Below, one piece after another: positions 31,146 to 40,746 of a DNA stretch of 64,000 nucleotides. This DNA is from Streptomyces sp. NRRL F-525 (GTDB lineage: Bacteria; Actinomycetota; Actinomycetes; Streptomycetales; Streptomycetaceae). The stretch covers positions 1-64,000 of the forward strand of contig NZ_JNXE01000040.1 of NCBI RefSeq assembly GCF_000716605.1, given 5' to 3'. Position numbers and translations under genes: made by a program. How positions within the stretch are numbered: position 1 is the first letter of the stretch; every line of letters begins with the position of its first letter. Below the pieces are notes generated by a model. The model was not told the origin of the DNA. It did not search any database and saw only the letters and a program-made list of their open reading frames with translations.

Positions 31146-32276
31146 TCAGCCGCTCAGGCGGACCGGCATGATCAGGTACTTGTAGGCCTCGTCCGCCTCG
31201 GCGTCCAGGGCCGGCTTGCCGCTGAGCAGGGCCGGCTTGGTGGAGGTCGTGAAGGAGAGCTGGGCGACCGGGGAGTCGATCGCGCTCAGGCCGTCCAGCA
31301 GGAACGTCGGGTTGAAGGCGATCGACACGTCGTCACCCTCGAGGTTCGCGTCGACGCGCTCCACAGCCTGTGCGTCGTCGCTGGAACCGGCCTCCAGGAT
31401 CAGCACGCCCTGCTCGAAGCTCAGCCGCACCGGGGTGTTGCGCTCGGCGACCAGGGCCACGCGCTTGACGGCCTCCACGAAGGGGGCGGTCTCGATCACG
31501 GCGATGGAGTTGAACTCCGTCGGGAACAGCGAGCGGTACTTCGGGAGGTCGCCCTCCAGGAGGCGGGTCGTCGTACGGCGACCGGCACCCTCGAAGCCGA
31601 TGAGGCCCTCGCCCGCACCGGAGCCGGACAGCGCCAGGATGACGCTGTCGCCGCTCGTGAGGGCCTTGGCGGTGTCCAGGAGCGTCTTGGCGGGCACCAG
31701 GGCGACCGCGGACGCCTCCGGGTTCTCCGGCTTCCACAGGAACTCGCGGACCGCGAAGCGGTAGCGGTCGGTGGACGCCAGCGTCACCGTGTCGCCCTCG
31801 ATCTCGATGCGCACACCGGTGAGGACGGGCAGCGTGTCGTCACGGCCGGCGGCGATGGCCACCTGGGCGGCCGCCGAGGCGAACACCTCGCCGGGGACGG
31901 TGCCGGTCGCGCCCGGCATCTGGGGCAGCGCCGGGTACTCCTCCACAGGCAGTGTGTGCAGGGTGAAGCGGGAGGAGCCGCAGACCACCGTCGCCCGTAC
32001 ACCGTCTGTGGAAATCTCGACCGGCCGGTTGGGGAGGGCGCGGCAGATGTCGGCGAGCAGCCGGCCGGAGACGAGGACCGTGCCCTCCTCCTCGACCTCG
32101 GCGTCGACCGACACGCGCGCGGAGACCTCGTAGTCGAAGCTGGACAGGCTCAGCTGCCCCTCCTCCGACTTCAGCAGGAGGCCGGCGAGGACCGGCGCCG
32201 GCGGACGGGCCGGGAGGCTGCGTGCCGCCCAGGCCACTGCCTCCGCGAGTACGTCGCGTTCCACCCGGATCTTCAC
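31146..32276 (-). CDS. dnaN: DNA polymerase III beta sliding clamp
   Basis: A 376-residue three-domain clamp (VKIRVERDVLAEAV...YLIMPVRLSG), the processivity factor tethering the replicative polymerase and many repair proteins. The GTG at 32276 is chosen for GGAGG nine bases upstream and because 376 residues is the remembered family length. The C-terminal IMPVRL forms the peptide-binding pocket end. It is transcribed away from oriC, co-directional with replication. Confidence 0.97.
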   Translation of the reverse strand: MKIRVERDVLAEAVAWAARSLPARPPAPVLAGLLLKSEEGQLSLSSFDYEVSARVSVDAEVEEEGTVLVSGRLLADICRALPNRPVEISTDGVRATVVCGSSRFTLHTLPVEEYPALPQMPGATGTVPGEVFASAAAQVAIAAGRDDTLPVLTGVRIEIEGDTVTLASTDRYRFAVREFLWKPENPEASAVALVPAKTLLDTAKALTSGDSVILALSGSGAGEGLIGFEGAGRRTTTRLLEGDLPKYRSLFPTEFNSIAVIETAPFVEAVKRVALVAERNTPVRLSFEQGVLILEAGSSDDAQAVERVDANLEGDDVSIAFNPTFLLDGLSAIDSPVAQLSFTTSTKPALLSGKPALDAEADEAYKYLIMPVRLSG

Positions 32277-32399
32277 TGTTGCCGCCTCCTGCTGTTGCCG
32301 GCGCTTCTCGGCCTGCCTGGCTTCGTCATCTGTCTCGGTGTCGTCGGTCCCTGTGAGGGGAAGGACATCGGGGAACAGTCTGACGCACAGCACTGACAG

Positions 32400-33270
32400 T
32401 AGGTGCCCGTCGGGGTCAAGTCGTGACGAGCGGCTGTCGGACGACGAAGGGCAAGTTGTGCACAGGCCCCACTTCGAAACGGATTCCTAGCTCTCTCTAG
32501 TTGCTAGTAGTAGTAGGGGCTGTGGATACCGTGGATAACCCCGTTTTCGCAGGTCAGGGCGGGAATTTTGTCCACCGACCCTGTGGGCGACGCCGGTGGA
32601 CAACCTCGGGTTTCTGTGGAGAACGGAAAGTTCTGCACACCCCATGCACAGCCGAGGGCCACTTCTCCCCAGCGCCGTCCCCAGCTTTACCCGCCTTTCC
32701 CACAGCCCAACCCGGCACCTTCGTGTGACGCCTTTCACTCGACACGGTGAGGTGGCGCGTTGCGTTGCCGAACAGTGGACAGCGGTGTGGAGAAGCTGGT
32801 GATCGCTGGGGACAACCGGCCCCAGCCTGTGGGTTGTCGGTGGACAACTTGATCCACAGGCTGGGGATCAAGGATCCGTCCACAGCCTGTGGATATCTTT
32901 TGTCCACGAATCCACAAGCACCTGACCTGGTCTGATCGTCCCTCACCCGCGGCGCCTGTGGACACGATCTGGACAACTTCACAGTCCCCAGGATGTGGAC
33001 GGAAGAAAGTCACCGAATCTGTGGAGGACGGCCGTAACCCGGCGGGTATTCGAACAGCGGGGGCTTGGTCCGTGGGTTTGAAACGACGGCGAACGGCTGC
33101 CGGATCGGCTCTGGATGCGCTCCGAACGTGCTTCGGGCGGGCTGAGAATCGGCTGCGGACCGCTTCGGAGGGGCTTCAGGGCGGCTCCGGAACCCTGGGG
33201 AACGGCTTCGAAGAGGCTCCGAATCGGGTCCGGAAACGTCCGTGGATCGTCACCGGACGCCACTGACACC
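32400..33270. other. oriC: Chromosomal replication origin oriC
   Basis: A gene-free region between dnaN and dnaA packed with nonamers resembling TTGTCCACA in both orientations, starting at 32456, 32521, 32530, 32568, 32595, 32615, 32774, 32786, 32839, 32850, 32888, 32900, 32908, 32957, 32968 and 32994; most have one or two mismatches. Two groups (32456-32623 and 32774-33002) are separated by about 150 bases, as in other Streptomyces origins. No classic AT-rich 13-mers are obvious. An 11-bp-periodic array follows at 33094-33235. Confidence 0.93.
33094..33235. repeat. Array of about 13 degenerate 11-bp units beside oriC
   Basis: Units resembling CGGCTYCGGAA start at 33094, 33106, 33118, 33129, 33140, 33150, 33161, 33171, 33182, (33193 degraded), 33203, 33214 and 33225, a spacing of 10-12 bases throughout. 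Weaker units extend leftward to 33061. Eleven is not a multiple of three, so coding cannot explain the spacing; it matches one DNA helical turn. A C-rich counterpart with similar spacing can be followed from about 33305 to 33415. Confidence 0.7.
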
Positions 33271-33424
33271 TCCGCCCGCCTCCTCCGGGATGCTTTTCTC
33301 GGCGTGCCTCCGGCGCCCCTGCGGCGCTGCCGTCCACCTCTTTCCGCCCTCTTCCGGCGCCCGCCGAAGCGCCTCCCGGCGTCGTCTCAGGGCGCCGTCC
33401 CGACCGCCTCCCGGCACGGCAAAA

Positions 33425-33452
33425 GGCGCCCCGGGAAAGATCCCGGGGCGCC
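33425..33452 (-). terminator. Rho-independent terminator of dnaA
   Basis: Perfect 12-bp arms GGCGCCCCGGGA (33425-33436) and TCCCGGGGCGCC (33441-33452), a 4-base loop, then TTTTGCC on the minus strand. It separates dnaA transcription from oriC. Confidence 0.92.
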
Positions 33453-33490
33453 CTCGGTGCCGTAGCTCTGGTGCCGTAACTCCGCGGCTG

Positions 33491-35461
33491 TCAGCCGTTC
33501 TTGATGCGGTTGGTCAGTTCGGTGACCTGGTTGTAGATCGAGCGGCGCTCGGCCATCAGGGCGCGGATCTTGCGGTCGGCGTGCATGACCGTGGTGTGGT
33601 CGCGGCCGCCGAACTGCGCGCCGATCTTCGGGAGGGAGAGGTCGGTCAGTTCGCGGCAGACGTACATGGCGATCTGCCGGGCCGTGACCAGCTGGCGGCC
33701 GCGCGAACTGCCGCACAGGTCCTCGACCGTGATGCCGAAGTAGTCGGCGGTCGCTCCCATGATCGCCGTCGCGGTGATCTCCGGTGTGGAGTCCTCGCCG
33801 CCCGGGATCAGGTCCTTCAGGACGATCTCGGTGAGACCGAGGTCGACCGGCTGCCGGTTGAGCGACGCGAACGCCGTCACCCGGATCAGCGCCCCCTCCA
33901 GCTCGCGGATGTTGCGCGAGATGCGGGAGGCGATGAACTCCAGGACCTCCGGCGGGGCGTTGAGCTGCTCCTGCACAGCCTTCTTACGAAGGATGGCGAT
34001 ACGCGTCTCCAGCTCGGGCGGCTGGACGTCGGTGATCAGTCCCCACTCGAAACGGTTCCGCAGCCGGTCCTCCAGCGTGACCAGCTGCTTGGGCGGCCGG
34101 TCGCTGGAGAGCACGATCTGCTTGTTCGCGTTGTGGAGCGTGTTGAACGTGTGGAAGAACTCCTCCTGCGTCGACTCCTTGTCCGCGAGGAACTGGATGT
34201 CGTCGACAAGAAGGATGTCCATCTCGCGGTACCGCTTGCGGAAGCTGTCGCCCTTGCCGTCGCGGATCGAGTTGATGAACTCGTTGGTGAACTCCTCGGA
34301 GCTGACGTACCGCACGCGCGTGCCGGGGTACAGGCTCCGCGCGTAGTGCCCGATCGCGTGCAGCAGGTGCGTCTTGCCGAGCCCCGACTCCCCATAGATG
34401 AAAAGGGGGTTGTACGCCTTCGCGGGCGCCTCGGCGACGGCGACCGCCGCCGCGTGCGCGAACCGGTTCGAGGCACCGATGACGAACGTGTCGAAAAGGT
34501 ACTTCGGGTTGAGGCGCGCGGTCGGCTCACCCGGACCGGCCGCCGGCGCGGGCTTCGAGCCCAGCGGTCCCGGTCCGCTGCGGTGCACATGACCGGAGTT
34601 GGACGCCGAGTGCGAGTCGGACAGGTCGCGGCGCGCGTCACGCTGGTTGTACTGCTCCCGGGACTTCTCGTACTCGGCCCGCGACTGTTCGTACTCCGCG
34701 CGCTGCTGCTCGTACGACGGACGCTCCATCGGCTGCGGGCGGTACTCCTGCGCCGGCGGCGCGTACTGGTCCTGCTGCGACTGGTACGAGTCCTGGGCCG
34801 GGCCGTACTTGTCCTTCGCCGGCGCCCCGTACTGGTCCCGGTCCCGGTCCCGGTCCTGGGACGGCGGACCGTACTGGTCCTGGGAGGGGGGCCCGTACTG
34901 ATCCTGCGGCGGCGACGCGTACGGGTCCCGCTCCGGGAAGCCGAGCCGCTGCTGCTGCCAGCCGTAGTCGTCCTGCGACGGACGCGGCCAGGCGCCCGGC
35001 TCGGGGCGCTGGTACTCCGACGGGTAGGCGGGGCGGGCGGTGGGCAGCTGGTCGCCGGGGCCGCCCGGGAGCGGCTCGGCGCGGTGACGGCCGTAGCCGC
35101 CCTCGTAGGGGTCCCGGCTCTGCTCGGGTTCCTCGTAGCGCCGCTGGGGCTGGGCGGGGGGTGCCGGCGGGCCGGGGGGCTCGCCGGCGGAGTCGTCGAC
35201 GGTGATCGCGATGCGGATCGGGCGGCCGCACTCGCGGCTCAGCGTCTCGCTGACGATCGGGGCGAGGCGGCCTTCGAGCACGCCTTTCGCAAATTCGTTC
35301 GGTACGGCGAGCAAGGCGGTGTCGGCGACGAGTGCCAGGGGTTGGCAGCGCCGGATCCAGTGCTCGTCCTTGGTCTCGACACCCTGCCCACGCCCCTCAC
35401 CGAGAAGTTGCTCCAGCACTCGTGGCCACACTGCGGCAAGATCGGCAGGTACGTCAGCCAC
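33491..35461 (-). CDS. dnaA: Chromosomal replication initiator DnaA
   Basis: A 656-residue AAA+ initiator. Domain I (about 1-90) begins [20 protein letters not shown]. Domain II (about 90-320) is a very long disordered linker rich in Pro, Tyr, Gln, Asp and Arg with repeated DQYGPP-like motifs. Domain III has Walker [11 protein letters not shown] (about 360) and Walker [10 protein letters not shown]. Domain IV has the DNA-binding [15 protein letters not shown]. The GTG at 35461 gives the 656-residue length I remember for S. coelicolor DnaA. Two DnaA boxes upstream suggest autoregulation. Confidence 0.98.
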   Translation of the reverse strand: MADVPADLAAVWPRVLEQLLGEGRGQGVETKDEHWIRRCQPLALVADTALLAVPNEFAKGVLEGRLAPIVSETLSRECGRPIRIAITVDDSAGEPPGPPAPPAQPQRRYEEPEQSRDPYEGGYGRHRAEPLPGGPGDQLPTARPAYPSEYQRPEPGAWPRPSQDDYGWQQQRLGFPERDPYASPPQDQYGPPSQDQYGPPSQDRDRDRDQYGAPAKDKYGPAQDSYQSQQDQYAPPAQEYRPQPMERPSYEQQRAEYEQSRAEYEKSREQYNQRDARRDLSDSHSASNSGHVHRSGPGPLGSKPAPAAGPGEPTARLNPKYLFDTFVIGASNRFAHAAAVAVAEAPAKAYNPLFIYGESGLGKTHLLHAIGHYARSLYPGTRVRYVSSEEFTNEFINSIRDGKGDSFRKRYREMDILLVDDIQFLADKESTQEEFFHTFNTLHNANKQIVLSSDRPPKQLVTLEDRLRNRFEWGLITDVQPPELETRIAILRKKAVQEQLNAPPEVLEFIASRISRNIRELEGALIRVTAFASLNRQPVDLGLTEIVLKDLIPGGEDSTPEITATAIMGATADYFGITVEDLCGSSRGRQLVTARQIAMYVCRELTDLSLPKIGAQFGGRDHTTVMHADRKIRALMAERRSIYNQVTELTNRIKNG

Positions 35462-35859
35462 AGGGCACGCTCTCTCACGGGTCCCACGAACGTGTGGTTC
35501 GCGGACGGGACGGGATGTACATCGGGTGGGGCGCTCGGGAAAAAGGTGTGGGGCGGGGGACAAAGGAACGAATCGGAGTCCAGCCACGGTAGTCAGGGCG
35601 ACGGGTGCGGTTCAAGTTGTTGTCCCCAGCCTGTGGATAGTGTCTCCTCGTGACCGCTGGTTTGACCGGATGGCGTAGCCCCGCGTACCGTGACCAGGTC
35701 GAGTTGTCGATGGCTGCTGCCGCCTGCCTCCGATGGGCACAGATCGCTTCGAGGTGATCGGGAAGCGGTGCACTCGGGCGTTACTGCGAGCTACTCGTGG
35801 GCGCACGGTGACAGCCAGGACGGCACCCGCCACCACCGATTTATTTCTGGAGCCCCCTC
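35462..35859. promoter_or_regulatory. Divergent dnaA/rpmH promoter region
   Basis: 398 bases without a gene. DnaA boxes TTGTCCCCA (35620-35628) and TGTGGATAG (35632-35640) are convergent and only 3 bases apart, matching the two-box arrangement reported for autoregulation of Streptomyces dnaA promoters. A plus-strand promoter candidate for rpmH is TTGACC (35662-35667), an 18-base spacer, then TACCGT (35686-35691). Confidence 0.75.
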
Positions 35860-35997
35860 GTGAGCAAGCGCACCTTCCAGCCGAACAACCGTCGCCGGGC
35901 CAAGACCCACGGCTTCCGCCTGCGGATGCGTACCCGTGCCGGTCGCGCGATTCTCGCGAACCGTCGTGGCAAGGGTCGCGCCAGCCTGTCCGCCTGA
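35860..35997 (+). CDS. rpmH: Ribosomal protein bL34
   Basis: A 45-residue basic protein read directly from the sequence: GTG start, [19 protein letters not shown], then [20 protein letters not shown] and ASLSA. This is the complete, highly conserved L34 of the large ribosomal subunit. It heads rpmH-rnpA-yidD-yidC-jag, divergent from dnaA as in most bacteria. Confidence 0.98.
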   Translation: MSKRTFQPNNRRRAKTHGFRLRMRTRAGRAILANRRGKGRASLSA

Positions 35998-36018
35998 TCC
36001 CGATCAGGTCATGACGTC

Positions 36019-36390
36019 GTGCTGCCTACCGAGCATCGGCTGAGGCGGCGCGAAGACTTCGCGACCGCGGTACGACGGGGTCGCCGGGCCGGCCGCCCGC
36101 TTCTCGTCGTCCACTTTCGTAGCGGTGCCACGGACCCGCACGCGCCAGGGGAGAGCGCTCCCCCGACGCGTGCGGGTTTCGTCGTCAGCAAGGCGGTGGG
36201 CGGCGCCGTGGTGCGCAACAAGGTGAAGCGCAGACTTCGCCATCTGATGCGCGAGCGAGTCGCCCTGTTTCCCCCCGGTAGCCTGGTAGTCGTACGAGCG
36301 CTGCCCGGAGCGGGCGACGCCGACCATGCACAGCTGGCCCAAGACCTGGATGCCGCCGTTCAGCGGCTGCTGGGAGGGGGCGCGCGATGA
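36019..36390 (+). CDS. rnpA: Ribonuclease P protein component
   Basis: A 123-residue basic protein that assists the RNase P RNA in 5' maturation of tRNAs. The RNR signature is [12 protein letters not shown] (about 73-84). It starts at GTG ([14 protein letters not shown]), 21 bases after rpmH, and its stop overlaps the yidD start (ATGA). Confidence 0.97.
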   Translation: MLPTEHRLRRREDFATAVRRGRRAGRPLLVVHFRSGATDPHAPGESAPPTRAGFVVSKAVGGAVVRNKVKRRLRHLMRERVALFPPGSLVVVRALPGAGDADHAQLAQDLDAAVQRLLGGGAR

Positions 36391-36740
36391 AGTACCCACT
36401 ACTGGCGCTGATCAAGCTGTACCAGTGGACGATCAGTCCCTTGCTCGGGCCGGTCTGCAAGTACTACCCGTCGTGCTCCCACTACGGCTACACGGCCATA
36501 GACCGGCACGGCGCGATCAAGGGCACAGCGCTCACGGCCTGGCGCATCCTGCGCTGCAATCCGTGGTCGCTCGGCGGTGTGGACCATGTCCCACCGCGCA
36601 AGCGCCCGCGGTGGCACGAGATGCTGCGGGGCGCATGGCGCGCACGCAAGGGCGGGACCTCCGCCGCCGAAACGGCCACTGAAGGGCTGAGTCCTTCGAG
36701 CCCGGCCGCAGAGACACCGTCCCATGCCCAAGGAGCATGA
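36387..36740 (+). CDS. yidD: Membrane protein insertion efficiency factor YidD
   Basis: A 117-residue protein with the YidD core [31 protein letters not shown] and [14 protein letters not shown], including the conserved Cys residues. It acts at the inner membrane with YidC. The C-terminus is extended by about 30 Ala/Ser/Thr-rich residues. It overlaps rnpA and ends 3 bases before yidC. Confidence 0.95.
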   Translation: MKYPLLALIKLYQWTISPLLGPVCKYYPSCSHYGYTAIDRHGAIKGTALTAWRILRCNPWSLGGVDHVPPRKRPRWHEMLRGAWRARKGGTSAAETATEGLSPSSPAAETPSHAQGA

Positions 36741-36743
36741 TTA

Positions 36744-38042
36744 GTGGACACGATTGCCAGTCTTTTCAGCTTCATCACGACACCCGTTTCTTGGGTCATC
36801 GTCCAGTTCCACTCGGTGTACGGGAAGGTTTTCGGTCCCGACACGGGCTGGGCCTGGGGCCTGTCCATCGTGTCCCTGGTGATCCTGATCCGCATCTGTC
36901 TGATCCCGCTCTTCGTGAAGCAGATCAAGGCGACCCGGGCCATGCAGACCCTGCAGCCCGAGATGAAGAAGATCCAGGAACGCTACAAGAACGACAAGCA
37001 GCGTCAGTCCGAAGAGATGATGAAGCTGTACAAGGAGTCGGGTACCAACCCGCTCTCCTCGTGCCTTCCCATCCTGGCGCAGTCCCCGTTCTTCTTCGCC
37101 CTGTACCACGTGCTCAACGGCATCGCGACGGGCACGACGATCGGCGTCATCAACGACTCGCTGCTCGCCAGCGCGCGTAAGGCGCACATCTTCGGTGCCC
37201 CGCTCGCCGCGAAGTTCACGGACGGCAGCAGCAAGGTCGAGGCGCTCGGCGCCACGCTGACCGACGTCCGTGTGGTCACCGCGGTCATGATCGTGATGAT
37301 GTCGGCGTCGCAGTTCTACACGCAGCGCCAGCTGATGACGAAGAACGTCGACACCACGGTGAAGACCCCGTTCATGCAGCAGCAGAAGATGCTGATGTAC
37401 GTCTTCCCGGTCATGTTCGCCATCTTCGGCATCAACTTCCCCGTCGGTGTTCTCGTCTACTGGCTGACCACCAACGTGTGGACCATGGGCCAGCAGATGT
37501 ACGTCATTCACAACAACCCGACCCCGGGTTCGAAGGCCCAGGCCGCTTACCTGGAGCGCCTGACCAAGCACGTCACGCACCACGAGAAGACGCGCAGCCG
37601 GGGTGAGAAGGCCATCGTCAAGGCGATCGTCTCCAAGGGCCGTGACCGCAACGAGTTCGAGCGCAAGTTCATCAACAGCCTCACCAAGGTGGGCCTCGTG
37701 GCCCAGCCCGACGGCACCGTGGTGAAGGGCGAGAGCACGGCTGTGGAGACCGAGGACGGTACGCCGACCACGGCCACTCCACGGCGTCAGCAGCCCAAGC
37801 GGCAGACCAAGGCCCAGCGCCAGTCCGCCGCCGCGAAGGCGGCCGACGACAGCGCCGAACACGATGCCGATGACGCCGACGAGCCGAAGACCTCGCTGAC
37901 CAAGTCGGACGAACCCGAGGACGCCAAGCCCGCCACCGCCGCGAAGAAGCCCGCCCCGAAGCCCGCCGGCGGTACCCGCAGCAAGGCCCAGTCCGGACAG
38001 CGCAAGGGTCCGCAGCGGCCCAAGTCCCCGTCCAAGAAGTAA
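36744..38042 (+). CDS. yidC: Membrane protein insertase YidC/Oxa1
   Basis: A 432-residue insertase with an N-terminal helix (about 5-25), the conserved YidC core of about five helices to about residue 260 (including [20 protein letters not shown] and [18 protein letters not shown]), and a long basic, Lys/Ala/Pro-rich C-terminal tail (about 310-432) expected to contact ribosomes. It inserts proteins with or without SecYEG. GTG start. Confidence 0.96.
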   Translation: MDTIASLFSFITTPVSWVIVQFHSVYGKVFGPDTGWAWGLSIVSLVILIRICLIPLFVKQIKATRAMQTLQPEMKKIQERYKNDKQRQSEEMMKLYKESGTNPLSSCLPILAQSPFFFALYHVLNGIATGTTIGVINDSLLASARKAHIFGAPLAAKFTDGSSKVEALGATLTDVRVVTAVMIVMMSASQFYTQRQLMTKNVDTTVKTPFMQQQKMLMYVFPVMFAIFGINFPVGVLVYWLTTNVWTMGQQMYVIHNNPTPGSKAQAAYLERLTKHVTHHEKTRSRGEKAIVKAIVSKGRDRNEFERKFINSLTKVGLVAQPDGTVVKGESTAVETEDGTPTTATPRRQQPKRQTKAQRQSAAAKAADDSAEHDADDADEPKTSLTKSDEPEDAKPATAAKKPAPKPAGGTRSKAQSGQRKGPQRPKSPSKK

Positions 38043-38058
38043 AGAAGGAGTCCATCCC

Positions 38059-38571
38059 GTGACGGAAGGCACCACCTCCGCCGCTGCTGAGGGTGCAGAC
38101 ACCCTGTCCCGCCTGGAGCAGGAGGGCGAGATCGCGGCGGACTACCTCGAGGGTCTGCTGGACATCGCCGATCTCGACGGCGACATCGACATGGATGTCG
38201 AGGCCGACCGCGCCGCTGTCTCGATCATCAGCGACAGCAGCGGCCGCGACCTCCAGAAGCTCGTCGGCCGTGACGGTGAGGTGCTGGAAGCACTCCAGGA
38301 GCTCACCCGCCTGGCCGTGCACCGGGAGACCGGGGACCGCAGCCGGCTGATGCTGGACATCGCGGGCTACCGCGCCAAGAAGCGCACCGAGCTCTCCGAG
38401 CTGGGCGCCAAGGCCGCGGCCGACGTGAAGAACACCGGCGAGCCGGTGAAGCTGAACCCGATGACCCCGTTCGAGCGCAAGGTCGTGCACGACGCGGTCA
38501 AGGCCGCGGGACTGCGCAGCGAGTCGGAGGGCGAGGAGCCGCAGCGCTTCGTCGTCGTGCTTCCCGCCTGA
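38059..38571 (+). CDS. jag: KH-R3H RNA-binding protein Jag/KhpB
   Basis: A 170-residue protein with a KH domain (about 45-100, with LVGRDGEVLEALQELTRLA) and an R3H domain (about 105-170, with RLMLDIAGYRAKKRTEL and PMTPFERKVVHD). The N-terminal Jag_N domain of Firmicutes is absent, as usual in actinobacteria. KhpB binds RNA and affects wall growth in streptococci. It starts at GTG after AAGGAG, 16 bases past yidC. Confidence 0.93.
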   Translation: MTEGTTSAAAEGADTLSRLEQEGEIAADYLEGLLDIADLDGDIDMDVEADRAAVSIISDSSGRDLQKLVGRDGEVLEALQELTRLAVHRETGDRSRLMLDIAGYRAKKRTELSELGAKAAADVKNTGEPVKLNPMTPFERKVVHDAVKAAGLRSESEGEEPQRFVVVLPA

Positions 38572-38589
38572 TCGGTCCCCGCGTTTACC

Positions 38590-38616
38590 GGCCCCGTCTG
38601 TTGAGCAGACGGGGCC
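38590..38616 (+). terminator. Terminator of the rpmH-jag operon
   Basis: Arms GGCCCCGTCTG (38590-38600) and CAGACGGGGCC (38606-38616) with a 5-base loop, followed by GAACTTTG. Confidence 0.88.
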
Positions 38617-38705
38617 GAACTTTGTCAGCCTGATAGTCCTGTAGTTCTGGTGGTCCTGGTGGTCAGCGCCCAATGCGCTTTTGCGGTACGGAAGGACGGT
38701 CCCCC

Positions 38706-39422
38706 GTGACGGAGGCAGCGGAGCTTCCCCCCGCGCCCGAGCAGGCGCGCGAGGTGTTCGGCGATCGCTTCGAGGATGCGGTCCGGTACGCCGAGCTGCT
38801 CGCCGACGCGGGCGTGCAGCGCGGCCTGATCGGCCCACGTGAGGTGCCCCGCCTGTGGGAGCGGCACCTGCTGAACTGCGCGGTCCTCTCGGAGGTCGTG
38901 CCCGACGGTGTGACCGTGTGCGATGTCGGCTCCGGCGCCGGCCTCCCGGGCATTCCCCTGGCCCTGGTCCGCGAGGACATCAAGATCACCCTCCTCGAAC
39001 CGCTCCTCCGCCGTACGACGTTCCTCACCGAGGTCGTGGAACTCCTCGGCCTCGACCACGTCACCGTCGTGCGCGGGCGTGCCGAGGAGGTCATGGGCAC
39101 ACTGCAGCCGGTCCACGTGGTGACGGCCCGGGCGGTGGCTCCGCTGGAGCGCCTGGCCACTTGGGGCATCCCGCTGCTGCGTCCCTACGGCGAGATGCTC
39201 GCCCTCAAGGGGGACACGGCGGAGGAGGAACTCAAGAGCGCGGCGACCGTACTCAGCAAGCTCGGAGCCGTGGAGACGTCCATCCTGCACGTCGGCGAAG
39301 GCATCGTCGATCCGCTGTCCACGGTAGTGCGTGTAGAGGTCGGAGAGAGCCCCGGCGGGGTTCGTTTCGCGGCCAAGCGGGCCAAGGCGGCTCGCACGGG
39401 GCGTACCCGTCGGCGTCGTTGA
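38706..39422 (+). CDS. rsmG: 16S rRNA (guanine527-N7)-methyltransferase RsmG
   Basis: A 238-residue SAM-dependent methyltransferase (formerly GidB). The SAM-binding motif is CDVGSGAGLPGIPLAL (about 78-93), then LEPLLRR and TARAVAPLERL. It methylates G527 of 16S rRNA. Loss gives low-level streptomycin resistance and can raise antibiotic production in Streptomyces. The GTG at 38706 has GGAAGGA upstream. The C-terminus is highly basic (TGRTRRRR). Confidence 0.96.
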   Translation: MTEAAELPPAPEQAREVFGDRFEDAVRYAELLADAGVQRGLIGPREVPRLWERHLLNCAVLSEVVPDGVTVCDVGSGAGLPGIPLALVREDIKITLLEPLLRRTTFLTEVVELLGLDHVTVVRGRAEEVMGTLQPVHVVTARAVAPLERLATWGIPLLRPYGEMLALKGDTAEEELKSAATVLSKLGAVETSILHVGEGIVDPLSTVVRVEVGESPGGVRFAAKRAKAARTGRTRRRR

Positions 39423-39672
39423 GACTTACTCCACACAAGCTGCCAAAACTACGCATGCCGGAGTGTCGCCGACAGTTCGGCCTCGGCGGCTGTGCATCGT
39501 GTTTCACGTGAAACGTCGCTCACTGCTGCACGGCATCATCGGCCGCACCCGCGCTGCGGCCGAACCCCGCGACCGGAAGCCTCTCGGATCACTCGGAGAG
39601 GGCACGGAGTTGTCCACAGAGGTGGAATTCTCCACAGAACAACAGGCCTCACTGGTTCACGACCCTGAAGAC
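39423..39672 (+). promoter_or_regulatory. parAB leader with parS and a DnaA box
   Basis: 250 bases before parA. They contain a perfect parS (39501-39514), a perfect Streptomyces DnaA box TTGTCCACA (39610-39618) and TTCTCCACA (39628-39636). An open frame enters from 39463 in parA phase, but its sequence is unlike ParA. The parAB promoters should lie here; hexamers were not assigned. Confidence 0.65.
39501..39514. promoter_or_regulatory. parS: parS site
   Basis: Perfect GTTTCACGTGAAAC upstream of parA; the ParB loading site nearest the parAB promoter, so possibly also autoregulatory. Confidence 0.95.
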
Positions 39673-40746
39673 ATGGGAGGCTCTGTTCATTGCGAGCCTG
39701 AAGTCGAGGAGAGTGAATCCTTGCGGTCCGACGCCAACATCGCGGGACCGATGACCGATCCGGTCCCCGGTCCCCGTACCGAGTCGATGGGGGAGGATGT
39801 TTCACGTGAAACACCGCCCCCTATGGACGACACTCCCATCGGTCGTGCTGCCCAACTGGCGGTGGAAGCCCTAGGCCGTGCCGGCGAGGGTCTGCCACGT
39901 CCTGAGCAGACCCGCATCATGGTCGTCGCCAACCAGAAGGGCGGGGTGGGCAAGACGACGACGACCGTCAATCTTGCCGCTTCGCTGGCACTGCACGGCG
40001 CCCGTGTTCTGGTGGTCGACCTCGACCCACAGGGCAATGCGTCCACAGCACTGGGGATCGACCACCACGCGGAAGTCCCTTCCATCTATGACGTGTTGGT
40101 CGACAGCAGGCCTCTCTCCGAAGTCGTGCAGCCGGTCCTCGATGTCGAGGGTCTCTTCTGTGCCCCTGCCACGATCGATCTCGCCGGTGCGGAGATCGAG
40201 CTGGTGTCCCTGGTGGCACGTGAGAGCAGACTGCAGCGGGCGATCCAGGCCTACGAGCAGCCGCTGGACTACATCCTCATCGACTGTCCGCCCTCGCTCG
40301 GCCTGCTGACGGTCAACGCGTTGGTCGCCGGCGCGGAGGTCCTCATCCCGATCCAGTGCGAGTACTACGCGCTGGAAGGCCTCGGACAGTTGCTGCGCAA
40401 CGTCGACCTGGTTCGGGGGCACCTCAACCCCAACCTGCATGTGTCGACCATCCTGCTCACCATGTACGACGGCCGGACGCGTCTCGCGTCCCAGGTCGCG
40501 GACGAGGTGCGCAGTCACTTCGGCGACGAGGTGCTGCGGACGAGCATTCCCCGCTCGGTCCGTATCTCCGAGGCGCCGAGTTATGGGCAGACGGTACTGA
40601 CCTACGATCCCGGATCGAGCGGTGCCCTCTCCTACTTTGAGGCAGCAAGGGAAATCGCGCTGAAGGGTGTGGGCGTCAGCTACGACGCACCGCATGCGCA
40701 CATCGGCGCTCAGAGCGACCAGAGCATGGTGGAGGGCATCCAGTGA
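39673..40746 (+). CDS. parA: Chromosome partitioning ATPase ParA
   Basis: A Walker-type ATPase (357 residues from this start) that, with ParB-parS, anchors and segregates origins at hyphal tips and before sporulation septation. The deviant Walker A is [10 protein letters not shown], then [10 protein letters not shown] and LIDCPPSLG. About 110 N-terminal residues precede the core and appear disordered. Starts at 39673, 39748, 39784 and 39823 are all possible; 39673 matches the family as I remember it, but no start has a strong ribosome-binding site. The coding region includes a parS (39799-39812) read as VSRET. The stop overlaps parB (GTGA). Confidence 0.95.
   Translation: MGGSVHCEPEVEESESLRSDANIAGPMTDPVPGPRTESMGEDVSRETPPPMDDTPIGRAAQLAVEALGRAGEGLPRPEQTRIMVVANQKGGVGKTTTTVNLAASLALHGARVLVVDLDPQGNASTALGIDHHAEVPSIYDVLVDSRPLSEVVQPVLDVEGLFCAPATIDLAGAEIELVSLVARESRLQRAIQAYEQPLDYILIDCPPSLGLLTVNALVAGAEVLIPIQCEYYALEGLGQLLRNVDLVRGHLNPNLHVSTILLTMYDGRTRLASQVADEVRSHFGDEVLRTSIPRSVRISEAPSYGQTVLTYDPGSSGALSYFEAAREIALKGVGVSYDAPHAHIGAQSDQSMVEGIQ
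39799..39812. promoter_or_regulatory. parS: parS site inside the 5' part of parA
   Basis: Perfect GTTTCACGTGAAAC, 298 bases after the first; in the parA frame it encodes VSRET. Confidence 0.95.

Noticed and set aside
32889..33266. Open frame across oriC with 11-residue repeats (LRT...RAENRLRT...)
   Set aside because: The peptide repeat is a by-product of the 11-bp DNA period (33 bp = 11 codons). The frame runs through DnaA boxes, lacks a ribosome-binding site and lies where all Streptomyces have oriC.
39463..39672. 70-residue N-terminal extension of ParA
   Set aside because: Open in frame, but includes parS and DnaA boxes, has no recognisable protein features and makes ParA longer than the family as I remember it.
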